DNA of 64,000 nt from Pratylenchus scribneri (lineage: Eukaryota; Nematoda; Chromadorea; Rhabditida; Pratylenchidae): the NCBI GenBank assembly GCA_030063045.1, contig JAQSEB010000016.1, positions 682,001-746,000 on the forward strand, read 5' to 3'. Every line of letters begins with the position of its first letter. Position 1 is the stretch's first letter. Under the pieces are notes generated by a model, which saw nothing but the letters and a program-made list of their open reading frames with translations, was not told where the DNA came from and did no database searches. Positions 44,381-55,900 of this stretch are shown here, in pieces. The translations under genes were made by a program, and so were the position numbers.

Positions 44381-44911
44381 ATGAATAAAATGCTGGCTCT
44401 TCTCTTTTTCTCTTTGCTTTTATCTCCGTGTACTGCAACTACTTCCAAACGAAGCAAACGAATGATAACTCCAATTATTTTAATTGCTGGTGGCATCGCT
44501 GTGGGGACGCAAATTGTTGGCACTGCAAATGGGACTATGGCCCAATTAATTTTTAAAACGGCTCAAGGCGATAATCTTAGTAATTTTATTTTATAAGAAA
44601 ATAATAAATAAATTAAAGGTGATAAAATCATTGATTTGTTTTTGCCATTAAAGTTTTCCTTAAATGGACAACAATTTTCAATGGAAAAGGAAAATTTAAA
44701 CACTGAATATTTATTTGAGGAACTCGATCGAATATCTGGAAAAAAATTACAATATATTTGTTATATGGATTATGATGGGAAGATAAAACAGCTTAGCCGT
44801 TTACAAGGTATTGCGAACATGTTCTACCATGCCGTAAAGAAAAGCAACAAAGATGACAATAGAATGAATTTGGCATTGTGTGAAAAGGTGAAAAGATTAA
44901 TAATAAAATAA
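44381..44911 (+). CDS. Putative small secreted protein, two exons (163 aa)
   Basis: Exon 1 is 44381-44579 and exon 2 is 44619-44911. The join splits Ser (A|GT) and the frame stays open to TAA. The N-terminus MNKMLALLFFSLLLSPCTA is a clear signal peptide with a likely cut after the Ala residues near 20. A basic TSKRSKR stretch (possible proprotein-convertase site) follows, then a second hydrophobic stretch, TPIILIAGGIAVGTQIVG, that may be a membrane anchor. The remainder (KLQYICYMDYDGKIKQ, NMFYHAVKKSNKDD) is hydrophilic with two Cys (YICYM and ALCEKV). I do not recognise a family. In a plant-parasitic nematode a secreted protein of this size could be an effector, but nothing in the sequence proves that. 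The intron is only 39 bp. Confidence 0.62.
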
Positions 44912-46427
44912 AATGTAAACATTTAAAATTAAAAACCCTTTTAAGTTGTGGGCAGGACAATTATGAAGAATTTGTTCAGCCAAATACTTGATGATAGTTT
45001 CTAAATTGTTGGCCTGAATTATCCTAACATAAAAAAATAATATTATTAGTTGTTCTTTCAATTGTAATTTTTATTTATAAATACTATTCATTATTCGCGA
45101 ATATAATTATTTATTATGTGTTTCGCTTTTCTTTTAATCATGAATAAAAATGATATTTTGTAGAAATTTTTCAGAATTATTATTTATATTCATAATAGAA
45201 GCAAATTTTAATCAATTTTAAGTAATCATATTTAAAAATGCTAGCTTTTCGAAATAGAATCTTTGGAAGATTTCTATAATTTTATGGGTAAATTTAATTG
45301 TATAAAAATAACATCCCGTTATTTATTATGATTATTATGATTAAGAAATTAATCACAATGAAGAGACATTTTTTTGATATTTGGCAACAAATCTATAATC
45401 AACCATTGACAAACAAATAGAAAAAATATTAAGTAAATTTCGAATGAATATGCCAATGCCAAAACAAGTTTCAAATATTAAAAAATTAAGAATATTTTGC
45501 CGAAAAAATAATCATTTTCAATAGGGAATTATTTTCTTAAAATCGGATATTCATTATGAACAATCTTAATGACTTTATAAAAGAGAAGTATGAGAAATTT
45601 TAATGAAATTATTAGAATATAATTTAAAGACATTTTTAATTTCTGATTTTTTATATCATTTTATTTATTAGAAATTTAACATTTTATGGCTGATGCTGGG
45701 CACACATTTTTTGTGATCATTTTATAAATTTTTAAAAGTAAATCAAGGTGAATTTATCCATCAGCTTTTTCTTAATTTCATTCATCCGGCACGGCCAATT
45801 CAATATTCTTCAAAATTTTCGAAATTGTCTTTTCCAAATTTGTGGTCCGTCCAATTCACTGTTCTTCAAAATTTTTGCAAATTGCCCATTCCAAATTTGT
45901 GATGAAACCATCACGGTCGATGTCAATCTGTAATTTAATAAGAATGAATTAACATGTCCCAGAGTCAAGACCCTCTTAAAACTTGAACGACAAAAAAATA
46001 ATGTTTAAAAATATTACGATCTCACGAGAAAATGCCTAATTTTTTGCGTTCCAAAAATTGTTCATTTTGTGAGCAATTTTTTTTAAAAAAAATCATCGAA
46101 AATTTCCAAAACATAATAATTCTTATGAATTTTTTTTAAAATAAGATATGACAATTTTTTATGGCTCTTTCGAATGAAATTAAAAATTAAAAAAGAAAAT
46201 TTAAAATCAAATAAAAATTTTATTTGATTAATTAAATCATTTTAGAAAAATTAAAATTAATTTAAAAAATCATTTGCGGTAACAAGTAATAGGATCGTTC
46301 AGCAGAGTAAAGCAAGAATCGGCATTTATTTATAAAAAAAATTATTAAAATGAAGATAATTGGCAAGCAAATGTATAAAAAGTGTTCACTTTTCATTGAA
46401 TGTTTACTCTAGGAAAAGGCGATTGGA
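44912..46427. other. No gene seen
   Basis: Very AT-rich intergenic DNA with short ORFs only. A pair of similar segments near 45,800-45,910 (GTCCGTCCAATTCACTGTTC against CACGGCCAATTCAATATTC) hints at an old local duplication. Confidence 0.4.
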
Positions 46428-47635
46428 CCCGGTGTTACAATTTTTGTCACATATGCTGGGATTATTCTGAGATTACCTCAAAATCTATCTCGTAGCCCCG
46501 TTTCTGGAACATACATATTCTGAGAATATAATCAAAATATGAAACAATCTGAGAATATTCTCAGATTATATCGCGTTCGTAATCTCAGAATATGGGTGAA
46601 AATATGGCGAAAAAATGAATTCTCAGAATATATGAAAATCTGAGATTTTTTTTAGAATATATCATATTCTCAGATGATATTTTCACCGTATTTTCACTTT
46701 TTTCAGCATGTAGTCTCAGATTATGGACAAAAAATATCATCAAAATATGGAATAATCTCAGAATATTCTGAGAATATGGGGCAAAAATCTGATTCCTTTG
46801 TTCTGATTTTCTGTTCTGATTTTTCCCTCTGTTCTGATTTTCTCGCGCACTTTTCTGATTTTTCTCTTGTTCTGACTTTTTCCTTTGTTCTGATTTTCTG
46901 TTCTGATTTTTCCCTTGTTCTGATTTTCTGTTCTGATTTTTCCCTTGTTCTGATTTTTCTCGCGCACTGTTCTGACTTTTTTCCCTTGTTCTGATTCTGA
47001 TTTCACTTATTTAATCACCGGCCGTAGCTGGGATTCGAACCTGAGTAGTCAAGGCCCAAAGTCAGCGACATAACATTGAGCTAAAGAGGCTATGTATCCT
47101 CGTCCATTAAAACATTTATTTATTCCTTACATTGCCCTAGGCCCAAGTCAAACGAGAGGAAAAGTCAATAAACACAATTCCCCAGAATATTTTCAAATTT
47201 CACAGAATTCTGAGAATTTAATGAAAATTTGCTATAATCTGAGCTTATATTATTCAGTTAATCTGAGAATTATTTTCAAAATAAGAGTTAGAATAAATTG
47301 TCAAAATATGTGCATTCTCAACATATTCTAAGATTATAAACATTTTGAGAATATTTTAAGAATTCTTCGTGTTCTCAGGACATTTCAAGAATATACGAAA
47401 TCTCCGAATATTTTGAGATTATTCATATTCTGAGAATATATTATTAACTTAATCTGAGATTCTATCTCAAAATAAGTTGAAAATATGTTTTGAAAATATA
47501 TCATATGCTGAGACAAAATCTCAGAATTCACAAATTCTAATAATATTCTCAGAATATGCATATTCTTAAATTATTTTCATAATATGATCGAAATCTGATG
47601 CTGTAGCGTGCCATATATTTTCTTGTAACACCGGG
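46428..47635. mobile_element. TIR-bounded repeat element with CTGAGAATAT palindromes
   Basis: The left end CCCGGTGTTACAA is inverted at the right end as TTGTAACACCGGG. The interior is made of many short palindromic CTGAGAATATTCTCAG-like pieces and, at 46,795-47,010, tandem TTTCTGTTCTGATTTTTCCC repeats. It includes a tRNA-like relic. There is no transposase. No clear target duplication was found. Confidence 0.6.
47021..47095 (-). pseudogene. tRNA-like relic (decayed tRNA or SINE head)
   Basis: On the minus strand TTTAGCTCAATG resembles an A box and GGTTCGAATCCC is a perfect B box/T-loop. The D-stem and acceptor stem pair poorly, so it is not a functional tRNA as written. It lies inside the TIR-bounded element and may be the remnant of a SINE-like insertion. 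Confidence 0.4.
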
Positions 47636-47906
47636 GAGGAGAAGTGCTTTTGGCCAAATTTTGGAGGTCAAGTCAAATTTGCTATTGAGTGAGTGGAATG
47701 GAATGGTGAGGGCCAGCAAATAGATTGTGAGGGATTTGGAAATGATCGGTAGAAATCCGAGAAGTCATTATGGACTCAAATTAGTCAATTTTTCGGTAAA
47801 AGCATTATTTGAGAAAAATGCAGATTAAACAGAATATTTGAAGAGAATATAGATACGGATAAAATTGATGAAATTAAAATAAATCGATTTTAATATAGAA
47901 TAGGCA

Positions 47907-48530
47907 AAATTAAAAATCAGAAGATGGAGAATTAAAAATCAGAATAGGCGGAATTAAAAATTAGAATAGCATGGAATTAAAAATTAGAATAGCATGGAAT
48001 TAAAAATCAGAATAGCATGGAATTAAAAATCAGAATAGCATTGAATTAAAACTCAGAATAACATGGAATTAAAAATTAGAATAGCATGGAATTAAAAATT
48101 AGAATAGCATGGAATTAAAAATCAGAATAGCATGGAATTAAAAATCAGAATAGCATGGAATTAAAAATCAGAATAGCATGGAATTAAAAATCAGAATAGC
48201 ATGGAATTAAAAATCAGAATAGCATTGAATTAAAAATCAGAATAGCATGGAATTAAAAATCAGAATAGCATGGAATTAAAAATCAGAATAGCATTGAATT
48301 AAAAATCAGAATAGCATTGAATTAAAAATCAGAATAGCATTGAATTAAAAATCAGAATAGCATTGAATTAAAAATCAGAATAGCATTGAATTAAAAATCA
48401 GAATAGCATTGAATTAAAAATCAGAATAGCATTGAATTAAAAATCAGAATAGCATTGAATTAAAAATCAGAATAGCATGGAATTAAAAATCAGAATAGCA
48501 TTGAATTAAAAATCAGAATAGCATGGAAAT
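47907..48530. repeat. 23-bp minisatellite
   Basis: About 27 tandem copies of GAATTAAAAATCAGAATAGC followed by ATG or ATT. The ATG and ATT versions form blocks (ATT mostly in 48,290-48,475). There are no unique spacers. Confidence 0.95.
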
Positions 48531-49091
48531 GGAATTAATTAAAATCAGTAGAGGAAGAATTAATTTTAAAATTTTTTTGAAATAATCAGGAGGGGGATAA
48601 ACTTTACTATTACCAATTTTTATGGTATTTTGAATTTTGGCAACTAATCCCCATGGGGAATTATTTTTTAAACTTTCCAAAGTGTATGGTATTATTAGAG
48701 AAATGGGAAGAAAGGGGAAAGTTCGGCATTTCCTCAAATTTTGGCCCAATATCGATGAGGAAAAATGAAAGACAGTTTTATGAGGAAGACGAAAATTAGA
48801 TAAACCGTCAATGGGGATGGATGAAGGGGAGGGAAGAAGAGAGGCAAATTTGTTTGCCAATCCTAATGAACCAGAAAATGGCAAGAAAATCGAGTGTGGG
48901 TCGTCCTTCTTTTTGGTGGTTGTCGCTGCTTTCCAACAACAATGGGCGACAAAAGAATAAAGAAGGAAGGCAAAAATAGAAAGGAGGAGAAGTGCTTTTG
49001 GCCAAATTTGCGAAGAATTTGGCCAAGACAAATTTGTTGTTGAGTGGATGGAATGGAATGGTTGGAAATTGTTTTCCGACTTTTTATGCAA

Positions 49092-52000
49092 ATTTATTTA
49101 TTTGTCATTTTTTTGGGAATTCTCGACCTACTAGTATGATAACACAAATTCACGAAATCTTTCACGGCATAAAATTGTAATCAGCATCATTATTTGAATA
49201 TTGAAATCATCTAAGAAATTTAAAAAATGATCAAAGAGGGTTGAAAAAAGGTGCCATTTCCGTCATTTTTCCATTTTCAAAAAATAAAGAATGAAGCTAA
49301 TAAAAAGGGTTTAGTGACGGCTAAAACTAAAATGGTGTAAAAGAATTTTGAAATTTAGTAGCTCATTAAAGTTAAAATATTTAAAAATTTTATATTTTAT
49401 AAAAAGAATTACCTATAGAATCTCTAAAAAAATAAATTACTGTTTAAACTCCTCCCGAATTGGCTAATGAAAAAAGGTGAAAGTAAGAAAATGTTTTGTA
49501 TTAGCTCTCAATTTTTCACCAAGATCCAGCATAAAATCAGTGGAATTTGTGAATATTCGTCAGATAGATAAGGGCGAGAAACTAAATAATATTAGCATTT
49601 TCTAAACATATTTTTTGACAAGTTTCATATATTTTTATTAGCAGAATACATTTACACATTTCTTTGGATTTTATCCTATTTTTTAAGCACTGTCAAAAAG
49701 CATAAATTCGTCAAAAATTCAAATGCATTTAGAATTAGAAGTATATTTTTTTGATAAAAAAAAACAGAAAATCAATAATTCCCGCAGACATACCTGTCCA
49801 CGGGAAAGCATCCAATAATCGGATTTTGATGAATTAATTTTGAAATTTTATTTTGTATTTTTTGAAAACTTTTTAAAAATTCATCAATTAAAAAAACGGT
49901 CATTTAGCCAGTCTTGATATTTTTTTTTATTTAGCTTAAACTTATTAATATTTATTCAAAAATTTTTAGATTTATCCAACGATTGAATTTTGAAGAATTA
50001 ATTTTTGAAATTTTACTTCGTATTTTTTTGAAATTTTTAAAAAATTTATCATGTGCAAAAAACGGAAATTTTTGACTTTTTTTCTAATTAAATTATTTAA
50101 AATAAATATTCATAAATGTTTAATTATTTCTTAATAAAGGAGCTAAACTGCCTAAAAATAGAGACCAGCAGATTTTTAAATGAAAAATCAAAAAAATATT
50201 TACTAAATATTTGGTTTAAACCCGGATAAACTATACATCAGTCGACGCGACTCGTTGAGCATTATAAAATGGGTATAGGGTTATTGGTCCTGGATCAAGC
50301 ACACTGATCTCTCGGCAAAATAATGCATTTTCTCGGCAAAACCATTTAAAATCTCTCAGCAAAATTATTTGCACCTGCACCCATTGTGCATAAAAAAATA
50401 AAAAAATTCTAAAGATGCCACTGATCAATCAGCAGCAGTGCTCGCAATAATTTCATTCAATCAATTTTTCTATTTCCATCAGTGACTTTTATTTTTTTTC
50501 TCTATTCCATTTTCTTTTATTGTTCATTGTGTACTAAATCAATTTGCAAAATACCTAAAGCATCATCCAAAATGTCAATTTTACAACATAATATTAAGCT
50601 AAATCCCTATTAATTTTAAGTTAAAAATAAACCGAAATTAGCCTAAATGTATTTTGAATATAGAAATGAATTAGATTATATTTCTGAGAAAATTTTTACC
50701 TAAATTTAAGCTAATTCGGCCTTAAAATTTGAAAAGAAATTGGCTCGACAAAAGCAATAAGTTTTAATCTAATTCCCTGTCTCATAGCTAAGGTCTAAAA
50801 TCAATTTAAATTAAGTTACTTACTATTTATGAATTTTTATTAAATAATCTGGAAATATTTTGAATATTTTAAAAAATTAGTTAGAAATTTTGTTTATAAA
50901 AAAATAAAATCAATCATTTTTTTATTAAAAATTACGTGAATGTCTCGGATTCCAAATATTCTCCATTAAGCTGCTTTAATGAGAGGACATTTTCAATCTT
51001 TAATAAAAAATATTTTTATTTATTTTACAATAGAATTTTTCATTACAATTTTTAACTATTATTGTGGATGATGAAAAAATAAGTTTTTCTTACTATAGTA
51101 AATTGTGATAAATGAACAGAGCAGTTTAAAAGAAATTAAATTAAAAATATTATATAATTGAGCCAGAATTAATAAATTTTTAAAAACATATTTTTTAGGA
51201 TTCGAAAATTTCTATCTTGAAATTGATTTATTTTTATTATATATTTAGCATATACATATAATATATTTTTTAAAATACATTCTACATTAAAAAAGAATCT
51301 GATAAAATTATTGAAATGAACTTACTTCCCACTTGAAAATCCTGAATTAAAAGAATTTTATATACAAAAGAATTGAAAATATAAACTTTATATCGCTATA
51401 GATATCCCCAATATTTGCCATTGGCATATTTTGTTGCAGGTTTAGAATATGATCTGCTGTAATTTGAGGAACTGAAATTTTGATGGGTTGGACCTTTGGT
51501 GTTGTTGTTTCCATTTTGACTGGAAGAAAATTTTTTATTTAAATTATTTTTATAATTATGATTCTTAAATGTATAGCTTTTTTCTTCAATGAAAGCTAAA
51601 AAAATAAGTCTTTTGAAGGCAAACAAAATTTGACAAGTAAAAAATGGCCATAGTAGCCCATCCTTCTATTTTTTTTCCTGTGGTCCGCGGCACATTTTTT
51701 AGTTGGCGACAAGGAAGCTCCCATCCAATTTGCTGCTGCAAAAAAGCTCGACAATGGCCTTTTTCCCTAAATAGCCTTTTTCACTTTATTTAACAATGGC
51801 ATAATTTGTGCCAATCAGCTTCAAGCAAAAAACCTACAAAACGAGAAATTTAGCGAGTAGCAAAATTTTGACAAAATTAAATTTATTTTCGATGGAATTT
51901 TTGTTGCTCTCATTAGCGTTTCTATCCTTTTTCTTTCAAAACGGAGTTGATGTGTGAAAGAGGAAAAGGAAGGGAAAACGGACCCTTTTTTTTGCATTTT

Positions 52001-52324
52001 GCAAAGAGGACAAACAAATTGAAAAGCGGAATGTATTTTATCATGGGGATTGAGCATAGAAGATGCAAGATGTAATGAGGCAAAATTGGATTTGGCAGCT
52101 AAAACCTTCAAAAAATACTAAAATCAAAATAAATTGCATCAAAATAGAATGATAACATTTTTTATAATACCAAATGCCATTTTCAATTCACTTTCTTTTC
52201 GGAAAATAATTTTAAAAAAAACTTTCGACATTTTTCCAATGAGAATTTTGTTCCCAAATAAAAATTTCCGAACAATTCCAAGCGAATGAGATGGAAATCA
52301 CCGGATATTTTTGTGATAATCTTT
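49092..52324. other. Mostly non-coding, AT-rich; one possible exon inside
   Basis: Contains a stretch at 49,590-49,740 related to 58,262-58,395 (TTTTTTGACAAGTTTC against TTTTTTGACGAGTTTC, and a shared CATTTACACATTTC), and an isolated ACGCGTC-type core near 50,240 (CAGTCGACGCGACTCGTTGAG). Apart from the possible minus-strand exon at 51,400-51,519, no gene was supported. Confidence 0.4.
51400..51519 (-). CDS. Possible isolated exon, unknown protein
   Basis: A strong acceptor TTTTCTTCCAG on the minus strand is followed by a frame reading METTTPKVQPIKISVPQI then NLQQNMPMANIGDIYSDIK, with a weak donor AA|GTTTAT near the 3' end. The composition looks protein-like, but I found no partner exons and no family, so it may be part of a long-intron gene or a relic. 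A competing frame on the same strand is also open. Confidence 0.3.
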
Positions 52325-52980
52325 TTCTCCCCCAAAAAAATCTTTTTTACCCCCAAAACTTTTTTCCCCAAAAAAAAATTTTTTACCCCCAATAAACCCA
52401 AAAGTGAAAATTTTTCGATTTTTTCTTAAAAATCATAAAAGTAAATGGAATGCAACTCATTTCACATGTTCCAAAGTGCAAAAAATAAATTTTCTAATAA
52501 GTTTAATGTTTATTACTCGGATGTGATTTTCCGAATTAGGGGCTAGGCCATCAGACCATGGGTTTTAGGGGCTATGGGATAGGGTTAGGCTAGGGTCGGA
52601 GCATGGGTTTTAGGGCTACGGGCTAGAGTTAGGATAGGATCGGGTCGGATGATGGGTTCTAGGGGCTAAGGGCTAGGATTGGGGTAAGTTTCTGGCTAGG
52701 CAAAGCTAAGTAAGTTTGTAATACCGAAAGAATTTTATATGAAAATTCACATTGAAAATATTGAGATAATTTCATCTTCTGAAGCTTAAATTCCATTTAC
52801 TTTTATGATTTTAAAAAAAAATCGAAAAATTTTCACTTTTGGGTTTATTGGGGGGAAAAAAGATTTTTCTAGGGGAAAAGAAGTATTGGGGATAAAAAAG
52901 TGTTTTTTGAGGGAAAAAAAGTTTTGGGGGTAAAAAAGATTTTTTGGGGAAAAAAAATTTTTTTGGGGAGAAAAATATAG
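52325..52980. repeat. Foldback repeat abutting the satellite array
   Basis: TCGATTTTTTCTTAAAAATC and AAAGTGAAAATTTTTCG on the left (52,330-52,460) are mirrored on the right (52,790-52,975), which ends in GGGGGTAAAAAAGATTTTTT-type runs. The middle (52,530-52,700) has repeated GGGTTTTAGGGGCTA pieces. It directly precedes the first satellite unit. Confidence 0.6.
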
Positions 52981-52984
52981 CATG

Positions 52985-55900
52985 TAATTCAAATAAGTCG
53001 TATTGATTTTTTTAATAATTTTTGAATATGACCGAATACCCAACTAGAGGATATCCTTTATAATTGTATTTTTGACATTTTTCTACTAAAAAATGTAAAG
53101 AATTTATGCATTTTATTTTTATAATTTATTCTTCATTAAAAGTTAAAATGGATGAATATATTTTTTTTTTATTCAAATAATTCGTATTGATTTTTTAATA
53201 ATTTTTGAATATGACCGAATACCCAACTAAAGGATATCCTTTATAATTGTATTTTTGACATTTTTCTACTAAAAAATGTAAAAAATTTATGCATTTTATT
53301 TTTATAATTTATTCTTCATTAAAAGTTAAAATGGATGAACAAATTATTTTAATTCAAATAATTCGTATTGATTTTTTTTAATAATTTTTGAATATGACCG
53401 AATACCCAACTAAAGGATATCCTTTATAATTGTATTTTTGACATTTTTCTACTAAAAAATGTAAAAAATTTATGCATTTTATTTTTATAATTTATTCTTC
53501 ATTAAAAGTTAAAATGGATGAACAAATTATTTTAATTCAAATAATTCGTATTGATTTTTTTTAATAATTTTTGAATATGACCGAATACCCAACTAAAGGA
53601 TATCCTTTATAATTGTATTTTTGACATTTTTCTACTAAAAAATGTAAAGAATTTATGCATTTTATTTTTATAATTTATTCTTCATTAAAAGTTAAAATGG
53701 ATGAATATATTTTTTTTTATTCACATAATTCGTATTGATTTTTTAATAATTTTTGAATATGACCGAATACCCAAATAGAGGATATCCTTTATAATTTTAT
53801 TTTTGACATTTTTCTACTAAAAAATGTAAAAAATTTATGCATTTTATTTTTATAATTTATTCTTCATTAAAAGTTAAAATGGATGAACAAATTATTTTAA
53901 TTCAAATAATTCGTATTGATTTTTTTTTTAATAATTTTTGAATATGACCGAATACCCAACTAAAGGATATCCTTTATAATTGTATTTTTGACATTTTTCT
54001 ACTAAAAAATGTAAAAAATTTATGCATTTTATTTTTATAATTTATTCTTCATTAAAAGTTAAAATGGATGAACAAATTATTTTAATTCAAATAATTCGTA
54101 TTGATTTTTTTTAATAATTTTTGAATATGACCGAATACCCAACTAAAGGATATCCTTTATAATTGTATTTTTGACATTTTTCTACTAAAAAATGTAAAGA
54201 ATTTATGCATTTTATTTTTATAATTTATTCTTCATTAAAAGTTAAAATGGATGAATATATTTTTTTTTATTCACATAATTCGTATTGATTTTTTAATAAT
54301 TTTTGAATATGACCGAATACCCAAATAGAGGATATCCTTTATAATTTTATTTTTGACATTTTTCTACTAAAAAATGTAAAGAATTTATGCATTTTATTTT
54401 TATAATTTATTCTTCATTAAAAGTTAAAATGGATGAATATATTTTTTTTTATTCACATAATTCGTATTGATTTTTTAATAATTTTTGAATATGACCGAAT
54501 ACCCAAATAGAGGATATCCTTTATAATTTTATTTTTGACATTTTTCTACTAAAAAATGTAAAGAATTTATGCATTTTATTTTTATAATTTATTCTTCATT
54601 AAAAGTTAAAATGGATGAATATATTTTTTTTTATTCACATAATTCGTATTGATTTTTTAATAATTTTTGAATATGACCGAATACCCAACTAAAGGATATC
54701 CTTTATAATTGTATTTTTGACATTTTTCTACTAAAAAATGTAAAAAATTTATGCATTTTATTTTTATAATTTATTCTTCATTAAAAGTTAAAATGGATGA
54801 ACAAATTATTTTAATTCAAATAATTCGTATTGATTTTTTTTAATAATTTTTGAATATGACCGAATACCCAACTAAAGGATATCCTTTATAATTGTATTTT
54901 TGACATTTTTCTACTAAAAAATGTAAAGAATTTATGCATTTTATTTTTATAATTTATTCTTCATTAAAAGTTAAAATGGATGAATATATTTTTTTTTATT
55001 CACATAATTCGTATTGATTTTTTAATAATTTTTGAATATGACCGAATACCCAACTAAAGGATATCCTTTATAATTTTATTTTTGACATTTTTCTACTAAA
55101 AAATGTAAAGAATTTATGCATTTTATTTTTATAATTTATTCTTCATTAAAAGTTAAAATGGATGAATATATTTTTTTTTATTCACATAATTCGTATTGAT
55201 TTTTTAATAATTTTTGAATATGACCGAATACCCAACTAAAGGATATCCTTTATAATTGTATTTTTGACATTTTTCTACTAAAAAATGTAAAAAATTTATG
55301 CATTTTATTTTTATAATTTATTCTTCATTAAAAGTTAAAATGGATGAACAAATTATTTTAATTCAAATAATTCGTATTGATTTTTTTTAATAATTTTTGA
55401 ATATGACCGAATACCCAACTAAAGGATATCCTTTATAATTGTATTTTTGACATTTTTCTACTAAAAAATGTAAAGAATTTATGCATTTTATTTTTATAAT
55501 TTATTCTTCATTAAAAGTTAAAATGGATGAATATATTTTTTTTTATTCACATAATTCGTATTGATTTTTTAATAATTTTTGAATATGATCGAATACCCAA
55601 ATAGAGGATATCCTTTATAATTTTATTTTTGACATTTTTCTACTAAAAAATGTAAAGAATTTATGCATTTTATTTTTATAATTTATTCTTCATTAAAAGT
55701 TAAAATGGATGAATATATTTTTTTTTATTCACATAATTCGTATTGATTTTTTAATAATTTTTGAATATGACCGAATACCCAACTAAAGGATATCCTTTAT
55801 AATTGTATTTTTGACATTTTTCTACTAAAAAATGTAAAAAATTTATGCATTTTATTTTTATAATTTATTCTTCATTAAAAGTTAAAATGGATGAACAAAT

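Noticed and set aside
48513..49091. 192-codon minus-strand ORF as a gene
   Set aside because: It begins in a region typical of promoter DNA, runs into the 23-bp minisatellite edge, has low-complexity Ser/Pro/Phe composition and no splice context. Part of it is a repeat shared with 47,637-47,700.
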